Shown: positions 40,591 to 50,397 of the stretch, piece after piece
How the letters are laid out: the number at the start of each line of letters is the position of its first letter
Numbering within the stretch: position 1 is the first letter of the stretch
Source of the DNA: Pelagibacteraceae bacterium AG-422-N09
GTDB taxonomy: Bacteria > Pseudomonadota > Alphaproteobacteria > Pelagibacterales > AG-422-B15
Length of the DNA stretch: 64,000 nucleotides
Assembly (NCBI GenBank): GCA_003213515.1
Contig: QCMV01000006.1
Location: 1 to 64,000 of the forward strand
Direction: 5' to 3'
Made by a program: the position numbers and the translations under genes
Notes under the pieces: generated by a model
What the model was told of the DNA's origin: nothing
Database searches by the model: none
Seen by the model: only the letters and a program-made list of their open reading frames with translations

Positions 40591-42126
40591 TTATTCAAGC
40601 CATATTTTTCTAGCTTCCATGATTAATTGATCACCTTCTTCTCGTGTTAAATTAAACTCCTCTAATAACCCCGTAACTTTTGTATTTTTATCTCCTTTAA
40701 CTTCCAAATAGCCAATTAAATCATCTGTTGTCAATCCAGCAAAGTCATCAAGTGTCTTAATATCATTCTCAGCTAACTTAACTACCATTGCTTTTGAAAG
40801 TAAATCAAACTGAATTAAATCATTAGATACTTTCATATCTTTAATTTTTGTTTGATTTTCCTCATCTTTATCTGACAAAAATTTCTTTGCTCTGTCTATT
40901 AATTCTGTAGCGATTTCTTCATCAAAACCCTCTATAGATAATAATTCTGATTTATCTGTATCTATTACTTCTTCTACACTCCCGAACCCCTCACTTACAA
41001 GTAGCTGTGCAAGTGTTTCATCAACATCTAAAGATGAAACGAATATATCTGTTTTATTTGTAAAGTCTTCTTGTCGCTTAGATGACTCTTCATCCTCAGT
41101 TAATATATCAATCTCGTATCCAGTTAATTCAGTTGCAAGTTTAACATTTTGACCTCTTCTTCCTATAGCAAGACTTAAGTGTTCCTCAGATACTACAACT
41201 TCAATTTTATTTTGGTCTTCATCAAGAACAACTTTTAAAACTTCAGCAGGAGAAAGTGAAGCAATTGCTAAATTTGCAACATTATCAGACCAATTTATAA
41301 TATCAATTTTCTCTCCTTGTAGCTCATTAACTACTGCTTGAACTCGACTACCTCTCATTCCTACGCACGCACCAACAGGGTCAATAGAACCATCTTCTGT
41401 AAAAACTGCTATTTTAGCTCTACTGCCAGGATCACGTGCCACACTTTTAATGCTAATAATTCCATCATAAATCTCTGGCACCTCTTGAGTAAATAGTTTT
41501 GCCATAAATTGTGGATGAGATCTGGATAAGAATATTTGTGGACCCTTTATTTCTGCGCGCACATCATAAATATACGCTCTTACCCTGTCACCATTACGTA
41601 AATTTTCTCTAGGAATTGTTTGATCTTTTCTAATGACACCCTCAGCTTTACCAAGATCTAGTATAATATTTCCAAATTCCATTCTTTTAACAATTCCATT
41701 TACAATTTCACCAACCCTATCTTTATATTCGTTATACTGTCTTTCTCTTTCTGCCTCGCGAACTTTTGAATTAATTACTTGTTTTGCAGTTTGTGCCGCT
41801 ATTCTTCCAAAATCTAAAGGGGGAAGTGGATCAAGAAGTTGGTCACCTATTTGAGCAGCTCCATTTATTTTTTTTGCTGCTTTAAGAGTAATTTCAAGAA
41901 ATTTATTTTTAACATCATCAACGACGAGCATTTTTCTTGATATTGAAATATCTCCGTTGTCTTGATTAATTTCTACTATCACTTCATTTTCTTCACCATA
42001 ATTACTCTTTGCTGCTTTAGCAATAGCCTCTTCTAAAGCCTCTATAACAATTAATTTATCGATCATTTTTTCTTGAGCGACAGCTTCAGCAATTCTTAGA
42101 ATTTCAATTTTATTTGCACTAACCAT
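40591..42126 (-). CDS. nusA: transcription termination/antitermination factor NusA
   Basis: NusA binds RNA polymerase and modulates pausing, termination and antitermination. The 511-residue protein has the N-terminal polymerase-binding domain (1-125), an S1 domain (about 135-200), two KH domains (GACVGMRGSRVQAVVNEL and AIGRRGQNVKLATELTG), then two C-terminal acidic helix-hairpin-helix repeats (about 365-430 and 440-511) as in Proteobacteria. A GAAGGA site precedes the ATG. A terminator hairpin lies 20 bp upstream of the start, downstream of a plausible promoter, so attenuation of nusA is possible. Confidence 0.97.
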   Translation of the reverse strand: MVSANKIEILRIAEAVAQEKMIDKLIVIEALEEAIAKAAKSNYGEENEVIVEINQDNGDISISRKMLVVDDVKNKFLEITLKAAKKINGAAQIGDQLLDPLPPLDFGRIAAQTAKQVINSKVREAERERQYNEYKDRVGEIVNGIVKRMEFGNIILDLGKAEGVIRKDQTIPRENLRNGDRVRAYIYDVRAEIKGPQIFLSRSHPQFMAKLFTQEVPEIYDGIISIKSVARDPGSRAKIAVFTEDGSIDPVGACVGMRGSRVQAVVNELQGEKIDIINWSDNVANLAIASLSPAEVLKVVLDEDQNKIEVVVSEEHLSLAIGRRGQNVKLATELTGYEIDILTEDEESSKRQEDFTNKTDIFVSSLDVDETLAQLLVSEGFGSVEEVIDTDKSELLSIEGFDEEIATELIDRAKKFLSDKDEENQTKIKDMKVSNDLIQFDLLSKAMVVKLAENDIKTLDDFAGLTTDDLIGYLEVKGDKNTKVTGLLEEFNLTREEGDQLIMEARKIWLE

Positions 42127-42145
42127 ATGTATCCTTCAGCGTAAA

Positions 42146-42170
42146 AAAAAAGCGGGCTTAACCCACTTTT
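42146..42170 (-). terminator. terminator/attenuator hairpin in the nusA leader
   Basis: On the - strand the sequence reads AAAAGTGGG-TTAAG-CCCGCTTTT followed by further T residues. The nine-base stem includes one U-G wobble that would be a C-A mismatch if read from the + strand, so it is built for - strand RNA. It lies between trmB and nusA, with the nusA ribosome binding site directly after the T-run. Confidence 0.8.
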
Positions 42171-42196
42171 GTTTGAATTAGCAATATTTTCGTATG

Positions 42197-42225
42197 TCTA
42201 TACACCTGTCGTATTAATAAATCAA
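42197..42225 (-). promoter_or_regulatory. putative nusA promoter upstream of the leader hairpin
   Basis: On the - strand TTGATT (42220-42225) and TATAGA (42197-42202) are separated by exactly 17 bp. A start near 42190 would give a leader of about 64 nt containing the terminator before nusA. Each hexamer matches consensus at four of six positions. Confidence 0.45.
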
Positions 42226-42245
42226 GTAAGTAAAATTTGGTTATT

Positions 42246-42950
42246 TCATAAAGTTAATAGATAGATTTTACCCCCGTTTTCTAATGCTTTTCTCTGATAT
42301 TTTGAGATTCCATATAATTCATCGTTTTTTTTAAGTATAGATGAACTAAATGTCCCGAAACTATCTTTATATTCATTTAAGAGACTTACAGTGTCTCTAA
42401 AATAATCTGGAGAATCAGTAGTCATATATATCGAATTTTTTGATTTTGTTATTTTATTTAAAAGACTTAATATTTCGAAAGAAATTAATCTTCTTTTATG
42501 ATGTCTTTTCTTTACCCAAGGATCAGGATTAATAAGAAAAATTTTATCAATGGATTTATCTGGCATTGCTTCTAAAAAATAAAAACTATTTAAATTGCTT
42601 AAAATTATATTTTTTAACCCAAAATCTAAAATTGACTCAAGTACTTTTGCAATACCATTTAAATAAACTTCGACACCTATAAATAATTCATTTGGTCTAG
42701 AAATTGCATTTTTAATCAAAAACTCTCCATTTCCAAAACCAATTTCAATATTGGTAATGTCATAACGATCAGGTATATCTATTTTTCTACTTATTTTATT
42801 GTTATTGAGACATTCGATAACGTCCTGATCGAAAGAAAAATCATTATAAAACTTATGTATCAGGTTTCTTTTAGGTAAAGAAATTTTTTTGGATATTTTT
42901 CTTCCTTGAAAGGAATAATACTTAGGGTATTTGTTTTTTAATAAAAACAA
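42246..42950 (-). CDS. trmB: tRNA (guanine-N7-)-methyltransferase
   Basis: TrmB makes 7-methylguanosine 46 in the tRNA variable loop. The 234-residue enzyme has the SAM-binding NIEIGFGNGEFLIKNA (about 75-90), the downstream FLINPDPWVKKRHHKRRLIS and a C-terminal region near TTDSPDYFRDT. It lies 5 bp after metK, as is common in Alphaproteobacteria, which places the methyl donor synthase and a methyltransferase in one transcript. Confidence 0.94.
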   Translation of the reverse strand: MFLLKNKYPKYYSFQGRKISKKISLPKRNLIHKFYNDFSFDQDVIECLNNNKISRKIDIPDRYDITNIEIGFGNGEFLIKNAISRPNELFIGVEVYLNGIAKVLESILDFGLKNIILSNLNSFYFLEAMPDKSIDKIFLINPDPWVKKRHHKRRLISFEILSLLNKITKSKNSIYMTTDSPDYFRDTVSLLNEYKDSFGTFSSSILKKNDELYGISKYQRKALENGGKIYLLTL

Positions 42951-42955
42951 GAACT

Positions 42956-44113
42956 TTAAAGTTTTTTTGCTAGGTCAATGTTTTCCCAAGAAAATGATCC
43001 ATCACTCTCTGCTTCTCTACCAAAATGACCATACGCTGCACTCTTTTTATAAATCGGTTTATGTAAATTAAGGTGATCCCTAATACCTCTGGGAGTAAGA
43101 TCAATGTTGGATGTAATTTTTTTAATTAGATCTTCATCTGACATCTGAGAAGTTCCATGTGTGTCTACATAGATTGAAAGCGGGTCTGAGACGCCAATTG
43201 CATACGCAAGTTGAAGAGTACATTTATCTGCAATCCCAGATGCGACAACATTTTTTGCAATATATCTTGTGATATATGCAGCTGATCTATCAACCTTAGT
43301 AGGATCTTTTCCTGAAAATGCACCTCCACCATGTGGGGCTGCTCCACCGTAAGTATCAACTATTATTTTTCTTCCTGTCAGTCCCGTATCTCCATCAGGA
43401 CCACCTATTACAAACTTTCCAGTAGGATTTATTAATATTTCAGTTTCATTACTAATCCACTCTTCAGGCATAATATTTTTTATTATAGGAATAATAATTT
43501 CACTCACTCCTCGTTGATCAAGATTTTCATCATGCTGTGTAGAAACTACTATTTTAGTACATTTCTCTGGTGAGCCATTATTATATTGCAGCGTAACTTG
43601 ACTTTTAGAGTCGGGTTGTATTCCTGGTGTTTCGCCTTTCTTTCTTTTAAATGCCATTTCTTCTAAAATTTTATGCGAGTAGTATATTGGTGCAGGCATT
43701 AATGACGGTGTTTCTTTGCAAGCATAGCCAAACATGATACCTTGATCACCCGCACCTTGATCTTTATTTCCTGATGCATCAACTCCCATAGCTATATCCG
43801 CAGATTGACTATGTACACCTGAACAGTCAAAGGAAAACTTTTCCCAGTGAAAACCTTCTTGTTCATATCCAATCTCTTTCACTGCATTTCTTGCAAGTCT
43901 CTCGTAATCACACTTATAATTTTCTGGACCTCTTACTTCTCCAGCCATCACAACTTTATTTGTTGTTACTAACGTTTCCATTGCTACCCTAGAATTTTCA
44001 GGGTTTTCCTGAGAGAGAAAATCATCAACTACAGAATCTGAAATTATATCACATACCTTATCTGGGTGACCTTCTGAAACTGACTCACTTGTAAAAAGAT
44101 ACTTGTTGCTCAT
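42956..44113 (-). CDS. metK: S-adenosylmethionine synthase
   Basis: MetK makes S-adenosylmethionine from methionine and ATP. The 385-residue protein carries [28 protein letters not shown], the P-loop-like [19 protein letters not shown] and the C-terminal HFGR motif (YGHFGRE). No SAM riboswitch is possible upstream because only 5 bp separate it from lnt; expression depends on the upstream operon or an internal promoter. Confidence 0.98.
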   Translation of the reverse strand: MSNKYLFTSESVSEGHPDKVCDIISDSVVDDFLSQENPENSRVAMETLVTTNKVVMAGEVRGPENYKCDYERLARNAVKEIGYEQEGFHWEKFSFDCSGVHSQSADIAMGVDASGNKDQGAGDQGIMFGYACKETPSLMPAPIYYSHKILEEMAFKRKKGETPGIQPDSKSQVTLQYNNGSPEKCTKIVVSTQHDENLDQRGVSEIIIPIIKNIMPEEWISNETEILINPTGKFVIGGPDGDTGLTGRKIIVDTYGGAAPHGGGAFSGKDPTKVDRSAAYITRYIAKNVVASGIADKCTLQLAYAIGVSDPLSIYVDTHGTSQMSDEDLIKKITSNIDLTPRGIRDHLNLHKPIYKKSAAYGHFGREAESDGSFSWENIDLAKKL

Positions 44114-44118
44114 AAGTT

Positions 44119-45552
44119 TTAACTATTTTGTTTAAGGCGAATAGCATAGCCAATTATAAAAAATAAAACTATTAAAAAATATGCCAAGAGATTTCCATAT
44201 TCCCTATAGACAGTAGTCTCCAATTTCTCAGGGATTTTCACATCTAAATAAGTAGTTTTGCCAATATTTGTGACATTTAAAATTTCTCCAATTGGGCTTA
44301 TTAGGCCTGAAAAACCTTTATTAGAAGATCTAACTAGAGGTATTCCAAGTTCAATTGATCTAAAGAGAGCGTGCGTGAAATGTTGTCGAGGACCACTAAA
44401 GTTTCCAAACCACCCATCATTACTTATGTTTACTAATAAATTAGTGTTTTTTGAAATACTGTTACGAACGAAGTTTGGAAAAATCACTTCATAGCAAATA
44501 AGTGGTAATATATTTGCCTTAAATACCTGGTCACTACTTCCTTTAGTCAATTCGTTTTCAAAAAACTTATTTTCACTAAATAAAATATTCATCAGACCTG
44601 ATAATGGAAAATACTCTCCAAAAGGTACAAGAATTTTTTTATCGTAAGTAAATCCATTATAATTAATTGAATTATAAAATTTATTTTGATCTCTTCTAAT
44701 ATATCCAACTAACCAGTTTTCTGGTCTACTTGGATTAAGTCCCAATGAGGTTTCGGGGAAAACTGTAATTAAGTTTGAAGACCCCATTGTAGCAGTGTTT
44801 TCAATCGATTTCTCTGTCCATTTATCTTTTTGATTAATATATGTATGTATTATTCTTAATTCATTTTCTAAATAGATTGTTTGATTATTATTAATTCTAT
44901 ACGAGCCGTACAAGTATAATAAAGCGAGAATTAAAATCGCAGTATATAAATAAAATTTATTTTTTTTATCAGCAATATAACTAAATATACAAACTGAGCA
45001 AAATACAGTTATTAGTCCAAGTCCATAAATTCCAAAAATTGATGCTGATTGTGAGTAACTTAATGACCACGAAAAACTATATCCAACTAAATTCCATGGC
45101 AGCCCTGTAAATAACACACTTCTTAACAATTCAAAAATTATCCATATTGAACTGAAATAAAATAATTTTGAGTTAGAGTTGCTCCATAAAAAAGCATTGA
45201 TAAGTTGCATTACGCCAAAAAAAATAGAGAGAAAAAGAGGAAAAAAAATTAAAATAATTGGGGCAATATAAAATAATTTTGCATCAAGTTCTATTACTGA
45301 GTTTGAAACCCAGTACATACTTAATAGAAAAAAACCAAAACCAAAGCAAATACCGTTAAAGAAAAAAATTTTATAATATCTTTTAAAATTTTCAAAAATG
45401 TAGTTATTGATTAAAAAGTATGTACCAATTGCTATTAAAGACAAGAATGGAACTTTGAATGGCTCAAAACTAAATGCTAAAAGCATTCCCAATAAGAAAC
45501 AGGTGGCATGTACGTAAAATCTTCTAAGTGGAATAAATTCCAATAATTTCAT
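44119..45552 (-). CDS. lnt: apolipoprotein N-acyltransferase
   Basis: Lnt adds the third acyl chain to lipoproteins at the inner membrane. The 477-residue protein has about six N-terminal membrane helices (residues 15-215), a nitrilase-type domain (about 230-445) and one C-terminal helix. The catalytic triad elements are visible: Glu in TVFPETSLG, the region around [12 protein letters not shown] and Cys in [10 protein letters not shown]. It shares one base with the end of corC upstream. The Xre regulator gene usually placed before metK is absent. Confidence 0.95.
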   Translation of the reverse strand: MKLLEFIPLRRFYVHATCFLLGMLLAFSFEPFKVPFLSLIAIGTYFLINNYIFENFKRYYKIFFFNGICFGFGFFLLSMYWVSNSVIELDAKLFYIAPIILIFFPLFLSIFFGVMQLINAFLWSNSNSKLFYFSSIWIIFELLRSVLFTGLPWNLVGYSFSWSLSYSQSASIFGIYGLGLITVFCSVCIFSYIADKKNKFYLYTAILILALLYLYGSYRINNNQTIYLENELRIIHTYINQKDKWTEKSIENTATMGSSNLITVFPETSLGLNPSRPENWLVGYIRRDQNKFYNSINYNGFTYDKKILVPFGEYFPLSGLMNILFSENKFFENELTKGSSDQVFKANILPLICYEVIFPNFVRNSISKNTNLLVNISNDGWFGNFSGPRQHFTHALFRSIELGIPLVRSSNKGFSGLISPIGEILNVTNIGKTTYLDVKIPEKLETTVYREYGNLLAYFLIVLFFIIGYAIRLKQNS

Positions 45553-46388
45553 TATTTTTTAGGTGTTGTTACTTTAACAGATTTAATTTTCATTGGATCT
45601 GCATCTTTTATTTCAAAAGTCGTGCCTGAAGTGTGTTTTATAATTTCTCCTCTTTGCGGAACTCGACCAGTTATTGAGAAAATTAATCCTCCTAGTGTAT
45701 CAACATCATCATTATCATATGAATTCAAAAATTCGACATTGGTTACTTTTTGAAGTTCATCTATTTCAATTCTAGCGCTTGCCTCGAAAGTATTGAGAGA
45801 GGATTTAATAAGCATTGGCAAGTTTTTTTCGTCATGCTCGTCTTCAATTTCACCAGTAATTTCCTCAATTACATCCTCAATTGTAACAAGACCATCAGTA
45901 CAGCCATACTCATCTATGACAATACCCATATGTAATCTGGTTAACTGCATTTTTAACAATAAATCCAGTACTGGCATTGAAGGAGGGATTTCCAAAATCT
46001 CTCGTTTTAAATCTTGAAGAAAATTAGTTTCCATTTTTTTTTGATTTTGGTAATTTACCAAATCCTTTATGTGAATCATGCCAATAATATTATCAAGATT
46101 TTTTTCATATATTGGTACTCTAGAGTGAGCTTCCTTTATAAAAACCTCAAGCACTTTATCAAAGCTGTCGTTTAATTCTACTGCACCAATATCAGCTCTT
46201 GGTATCATTATATCTGATGATCTAATGCCATCGATTTTTAAGATATTTAGAAGCATCAATCTTTCGTGCTTTGAAATTCCCTCAGTGCCTTTTAAGTCAT
46301 TATCTAAAACAGTTTCAATACTTTGTTTTAGATTGTTATTTCCAGTATTTTTCTTAGAAAAAAATTTTTTAAATAATTTTCTGATCAT
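45552..46388 (-). CDS. corC: CorC/HlyC-type CBS domain protein
   Basis: This 278-residue cytoplasmic protein has a CBS pair (DIMIPRADIGAVELNDSF at about 58-75 and the second at about 125-185) and a C-terminal CorC/HlyC domain (about 195-275) containing LGGLIFSITGRVPQRGE. The membrane CNNM domain of larger relatives is absent, as in E. coli CorC/YbeX. Family members are linked to magnesium efflux or ribosome maturation. It sits between ybeY and lnt, the standard order, overlapping ybeY by 4 nt. Confidence 0.92.
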   Translation of the reverse strand: MIRKLFKKFFSKKNTGNNNLKQSIETVLDNDLKGTEGISKHERLMLLNILKIDGIRSSDIMIPRADIGAVELNDSFDKVLEVFIKEAHSRVPIYEKNLDNIIGMIHIKDLVNYQNQKKMETNFLQDLKREILEIPPSMPVLDLLLKMQLTRLHMGIVIDEYGCTDGLVTIEDVIEEITGEIEDEHDEKNLPMLIKSSLNTFEASARIEIDELQKVTNVEFLNSYDNDDVDTLGGLIFSITGRVPQRGEIIKHTSGTTFEIKDADPMKIKSVKVTTPKK

Positions 46389-46840
46389 GATAAGTGCTTT
46401 ATATTATTAAATATTATATTTTCGAACTTATTCATTCGCTTAAACTGTTTTTCGGTATTGTGATCATAACCCAACAGATGAAGCATGCCATGTATAGTCA
46501 TCTTACACAAATAGTCATACTTTGTAACGTTTTGTTCAATGGACTCCTCTAATAAAGTTTGATTTGATAAAACAATGTCGCCTAAAAGGTGAATGCCATC
46601 TGAAGAAGACAGCATTGGAAATGATAGAACATTTGTTGGTTTATTTTTATTTCTATATTGATTATTGAGTTTTTGAATTTCTTTATTTGAGGTTAAAAAA
46701 ATACTAACGACAATATCTTCATCAGTTTTTATATCCATATGCTTAAGCGTTTCATTTACAGCTTCTCCAATATATTTTTTAAAATGTGGAAAATGTTTTT
46801 TCCATCCTTTGTCCTGAATGTTATAAGCTATCTTATTCAT
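46385..46840 (-). CDS. ybeY: endoribonuclease/rRNA maturation factor YbeY
   Basis: YbeY takes part in 16S rRNA 3'-end maturation and ribosome quality control. The 151-residue zinc enzyme shows NKPTNVLSFPM, LLGDIVLS and the metal-binding HGMLHLLGYDHNTE. It is 6 bp downstream of phoH and overlaps corC, forming the conserved phoH-ybeY-corC-lnt run. Confidence 0.95.
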   Translation of the reverse strand: MNKIAYNIQDKGWKKHFPHFKKYIGEAVNETLKHMDIKTDEDIVVSIFLTSNKEIQKLNNQYRNKNKPTNVLSFPMLSSSDGIHLLGDIVLSNQTLLEESIEQNVTKYDYLCKMTIHGMLHLLGYDHNTEKQFKRMNKFENIIFNNIKHLS

Positions 46841-46846
46841 TAATTA

Positions 46847-47890
46847 TTATTTTTGATCAAAGAGGTCTTTTATTCGGTCATCGTATGAGTCATACGCATT
46901 GATAATTTTTGTGACCATTTCATCTCTAACAATATCTTTTGATCCTAGCTCAACAACTTCAACATCGTCAATTTTTTCTAGGATCTTTATTGATTTTAAT
47001 AACCCTGAGTTGCTTTTTCTATTGAGGTCTATTTGAGATGGATCACCTGTAACTACCATTCTAGAATTTTTACCACACCTAGTTAGGAACATTTTTATTT
47101 GTGTATGCGTTGCATTTTGGGCTTCATCTAAGATGACAAATGAATTATTTAATGTCCTGCCTCTCATAAAAGCTAAGGGAGCTATTTCAATTTCAGTGGA
47201 TTCAATTTTTCTTGCCGCTATATCTGATGGCATAAGATCGTAAAGACTGTCATACAATGGTCTCAGGTAAGGATCTACCTTTTCTTTTAAATCACCAGGC
47301 AAGAAACCAAGTTTTTCTCCAGCTTCTACTGCTGGTCTAGATAAAATTATTCTGTCGAATTTATTATCTAGTAATTGAGAAACTGCCGCTGCAACTGCTA
47401 AGAATGTTTTACCTGTTCCGGCTGGACCGACCGCAAAGATAATTTTCTTTTTTTGAAGAATATCTAAATAATGATTTTGCATTTTACTTTTACCAATAAC
47501 ATCAAGTTTTGCTGTCTTGGTGACTGTCAAGTTTCTTATTTTATCATTTTCATTTAAAAATTGCATTTTTAGATTCTCCTGCATTAGATTAATATTATTT
47601 CCTTTTCTATTAGATTTTAAATCCTGTTGTGTTTTTAAAATTGCATTTCGTAAAATATTTCTGTATTTTTTTTCACCTTTAATATTTAGTTGATTACCTT
47701 TTTGAAAGACCTTAACAGGAAGCTGATCTTCAAAAAAATTTAAATTTTCATTGTTAACTCCAAATATCTCTACAACATTTAAGTTATCAATATTTATTAT
47801 GGAAGATCCTGATGTCAGGTCCTTTAGATTTTCGGATATGGGTTTTAGTTGTTTATTTTTCAAATTAAGCGGATAATCAATTTTTAACAA
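46847..47890 (-). CDS. phoH: PhoH-like ATPase (PhoL/YbeZ)
   Basis: This PhoH-family ATPase works with YbeY. It has an N-terminal part with a KH-like region, then the ATPase domain with P-loop GPAGTGKTFLA and Walker B NSFVILDEAQNAT, followed by RMVVTGDPSQIDL. The start is unclear. I chose TTG at 47890, which overlaps miaB by 7 nt; TTG at 47917 extends nine residues further into miaB. No ATG is available before the core domain. It is transcribed with miaB and ybeY. Confidence 0.94.
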   Translation of the reverse strand: MLKIDYPLNLKNKQLKPISENLKDLTSGSSIINIDNLNVVEIFGVNNENLNFFEDQLPVKVFQKGNQLNIKGEKKYRNILRNAILKTQQDLKSNRKGNNINLMQENLKMQFLNENDKIRNLTVTKTAKLDVIGKSKMQNHYLDILQKKKIIFAVGPAGTGKTFLAVAAAVSQLLDNKFDRIILSRPAVEAGEKLGFLPGDLKEKVDPYLRPLYDSLYDLMPSDIAARKIESTEIEIAPLAFMRGRTLNNSFVILDEAQNATHTQIKMFLTRCGKNSRMVVTGDPSQIDLNRKSNSGLLKSIKILEKIDDVEVVELGSKDIVRDEMVTKIINAYDSYDDRIKDLFDQK

Positions 47891-49191
47891 ATACCATATA
47901 AGCTCTTGTGGTTGCAAGACGTAATATCAATATCTTTTTCATGACCTGGTACTAGATCATTGGACTTGATATAAACTGATTGCATAAAGGGCGTTCTTCC
48001 AAAAAAATACTCAGGATTACTTAAACTTTGATTCTCAATTAAGACTTTTACAGTTTTATTACAAAACTGGTTATTAAAGGAGTATTGTATTTTCTTTAAT
48101 TTTTCTTGCAATACTACCAATCTTTCTTTTTTTACTGAAATTGGAGTGTCGTCGACTTCTGTCGATGACTTAGTTCCTGGTCTTGAACTGTAAATAAATG
48201 AATAAGATTGGGTAAACTCGATATCATCAATAAGTTTTAATGTATCATTAAAATCTTGATCTGTTTCACCTGGATAGCCAACAATAAAATCTGAGGATAT
48301 TTCTATATCTGGTTTTGCTTTCTTTAACCTATCGATAGTTCTTCGATAAAAATTAGGATCATATTTTCTGTTCATTTTTTTTAAAATTGATTCTGAACCA
48401 GATTGAACCGGCAAATGAATAAATGGCATTAGCTTATCATTTGTAGCATGTAGATTAATTAAATCATCACTCATATTTACTGGATGCGAAGTTGTATATC
48501 TAATTCTTTTCACGTTTTCATTTTTACTAATTTCTTCTATAAGGTCAGAAATATTTACTCTTACTCCATTGTTAATAGAGTCATAAGCATTAACATTTTG
48601 ACCCAGTAAGACAATTTCTTTTGCGCCATTATTAGTAAGAACATTTGCTTCTTTTGAAATCGATTCCAAAGGACGGGAGTACTCTGGTCCTCTTGTGTAA
48701 GGAACAACACAGAATGAACAAAATTTATCACAACCTTCCTGAATAGTTATATACGATGAAACACCTTGCTTTCTTTTTTGTTCACTTAAATAGTCAAATT
48801 TTTCATTTACAATAAATTCAGTGTTGAGCTGTTTAGGGTATTTTTTTAAATCATCAATCATTTGTGGTAGTAAATGATAACTTTGTGGACCTAAAATTAT
48901 ATCAATCGACTTATTTTTATTAAACATTTCTGAATTTTCAGCCTGGGCTACACAACCGACAACAGCAATAGTTTGTTCTTTCTTATATTTGTTAACTCTT
49001 CCAATATCAGAATAGAGTTTATGGGCAGCCTTATCTCTTATATTGCATGTGTTAAATACAATCAGATCTGCATCCTCTGCATATTTATTTAGCTTCAAAC
49101 CTTTATTTTCTAAAATTGACGTTATTTTCTCACTATCGTAAATATTCATTTGGCATCCATAAGATTTTACAAAAAAAGTTGAAAGGTTCAT
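47884..49191 (-). CDS. miaB: tRNA-2-methylthio-N6-dimethylallyladenosine synthase
   Basis: MiaB is a radical-SAM enzyme that adds the methylthio group to i6A37 of tRNAs. The 435-residue protein has an N-terminal cluster-binding domain (Cys in SYGCQMN, FNTCNIRD and VVGCVAQ), the radical-SAM CDKFCSFCVVPYTRG near residues 154-168, and a C-terminal TRAM domain (about 370-430). Three cysteines in each set are intact, so both Fe-S clusters should form. It abuts plsC. Confidence 0.96.
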   Translation of the reverse strand: MNLSTFFVKSYGCQMNIYDSEKITSILENKGLKLNKYAEDADLIVFNTCNIRDKAAHKLYSDIGRVNKYKKEQTIAVVGCVAQAENSEMFNKNKSIDIILGPQSYHLLPQMIDDLKKYPKQLNTEFIVNEKFDYLSEQKRKQGVSSYITIQEGCDKFCSFCVVPYTRGPEYSRPLESISKEANVLTNNGAKEIVLLGQNVNAYDSINNGVRVNISDLIEEISKNENVKRIRYTTSHPVNMSDDLINLHATNDKLMPFIHLPVQSGSESILKKMNRKYDPNFYRRTIDRLKKAKPDIEISSDFIVGYPGETDQDFNDTLKLIDDIEFTQSYSFIYSSRPGTKSSTEVDDTPISVKKERLVVLQEKLKKIQYSFNNQFCNKTVKVLIENQSLSNPEYFFGRTPFMQSVYIKSNDLVPGHEKDIDITSCNHKSLYGIC

Positions 49192-49968
49192 TTAATTAAC
49201 TTTTATACTTTGATTTAAACCACTTAATATTTGCTTCTCACAATGAGCTGCCAATTCTTTTCTATTCTTAAAGTTATTTACGCTCATGAGATCATGAAAA
49301 ATGATATCAACTGTAATTCTACCAGATCTAAGAAAATTTGCCATTGCTGCGACCATTGAGGTATCTCCGACCCAAGCAATGTTTCGTCTTAAATAAATTC
49401 CCATTGGAACATTATTTAACTTGGAATAACATATTGAAATTGGCTGAATATTAATTTCATTATTGTTGTCAAAAGCACACTCAAGCATAGAGGATTTAAA
49501 ATTCTTGATGCCATTTCCATCTGACGTCGTCCCTTCTGGAAAAATAATGAAATTTTCTCCGGCTTTTAATTTTTTTTGAATTAAATGATTATATTCAATG
49601 ATTTTATTTTTATTTTCATTATCTATAAAAAAAGTATTACTTAATATTGCTAAGAAACCAAAAATTCCCATGTGAGATACTTCTTTCTTAGCTATAAACC
49701 TTGCATTTAGTAATGTTCCTAAACAAATTATATCAAACCATGAAACATGGTTTGCTATATAGAGAACTCCCATATTTTTTTTGTTAAGTTTTGTTTTATT
49801 AAAATTAATATTAATACCGGTAACTATTTTTATCATTTGATAAAAATAAAGAGGATAAATCTTCTTTAACTTAAATCCAATTATGTTACAAAAAACTTGA
49901 ACGGGTATTGAGAAAACTATAATTAAAAATAGAAGAATTAAAATAAAAATAAGTCTCAAAATAGACAT
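49192..49968 (-). CDS. plsC: 1-acyl-sn-glycerol-3-phosphate acyltransferase
   Basis: This 258-residue membrane enzyme of the lysophosphatidic acid acyltransferase family makes phosphatidate. It has an N-terminal hydrophobic anchor (about 3-30), the catalytic NHVSWFD (HX4D) near residue 74 and the acceptor-binding FPEGTTSDG near 142. It lies between fur and miaB, abutting both with no gap, as in related genomes. Ornithine-lipid OlsA enzymes look alike, so the exact acceptor is not certain. Confidence 0.85.
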   Translation of the reverse strand: MSILRLIFILILLFLIIVFSIPVQVFCNIIGFKLKKIYPLYFYQMIKIVTGININFNKTKLNKKNMGVLYIANHVSWFDIICLGTLLNARFIAKKEVSHMGIFGFLAILSNTFFIDNENKNKIIEYNHLIQKKLKAGENFIIFPEGTTSDGNGIKNFKSSMLECAFDNNNEINIQPISICYSKLNNVPMGIYLRRNIAWVGDTSMVAAMANFLRSGRITVDIIFHDLMSVNNFKNRKELAAHCEKQILSGLNQSIKVN

Positions 49969-50388
49969 TTAATTATTTTTTTTTATTTTAATTCCATAAA
50001 GCTCTAACCTGTGATCAACAAGTCTGTATCCTAGAGACTTTGCAACTGAACGTTGAATCTCTTCAATCTCTTCATTTGTGAATTCATGAATTTCTCCTGA
50101 CTCAATATCTATCAAATGATCATGATGATGGTCTTCAATGGCTTCATATCTTGATCTACCATCTTTAAATTCATGTTTTTCAATAGCACCATATTCTTCA
50201 AAAAGTTTTACAGTCCTGTAAACTGTTGCAATACTAATATTCTTATCTTGCTCATTGGCATTTAAAAATATTTCATTTACATCAGGGTGGCCATTGGCAC
50301 TCATCTCTGTGATAACATCGGCAATAATATTTCTTTGCTCTGTCATTCTTAATCCTTTATCTCTGCACATTTTTTTTACATCAATCAT
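49969..50388 (-). CDS. fur: Fur family regulator (Fur/Mur)
   Basis: This 139-residue ferric-uptake-type regulator shows the winged helix (GLRMTEQRNIIADVI and SIATVYRTVKLFEEYGAIE) and metal ligands in DHHHDHLIDIESGEIHEF (H87-H89, H91). The CxxC structural-zinc cysteines are absent; only C8 is present. Alphaproteobacterial members often respond to manganese (Mur) rather than iron, and sequence alone does not decide. It lies 9 bp after tsaB, where rimI is usual. Confidence 0.92.
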   Translation of the reverse strand: MIDVKKMCRDKGLRMTEQRNIIADVITEMSANGHPDVNEIFLNANEQDKNISIATVYRTVKLFEEYGAIEKHEFKDGRSRYEAIEDHHHDHLIDIESGEIHEFTNEEIEEIQRSVAKSLGYRLVDHRLELYGIKIKKNN

Positions 50389-50397
50389 ATAAACAGC

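Noticed and set aside
44114..44118. A SAM riboswitch controlling metK
   Set aside because: Only 5 bp separate lnt and metK, leaving no room for an aptamer.
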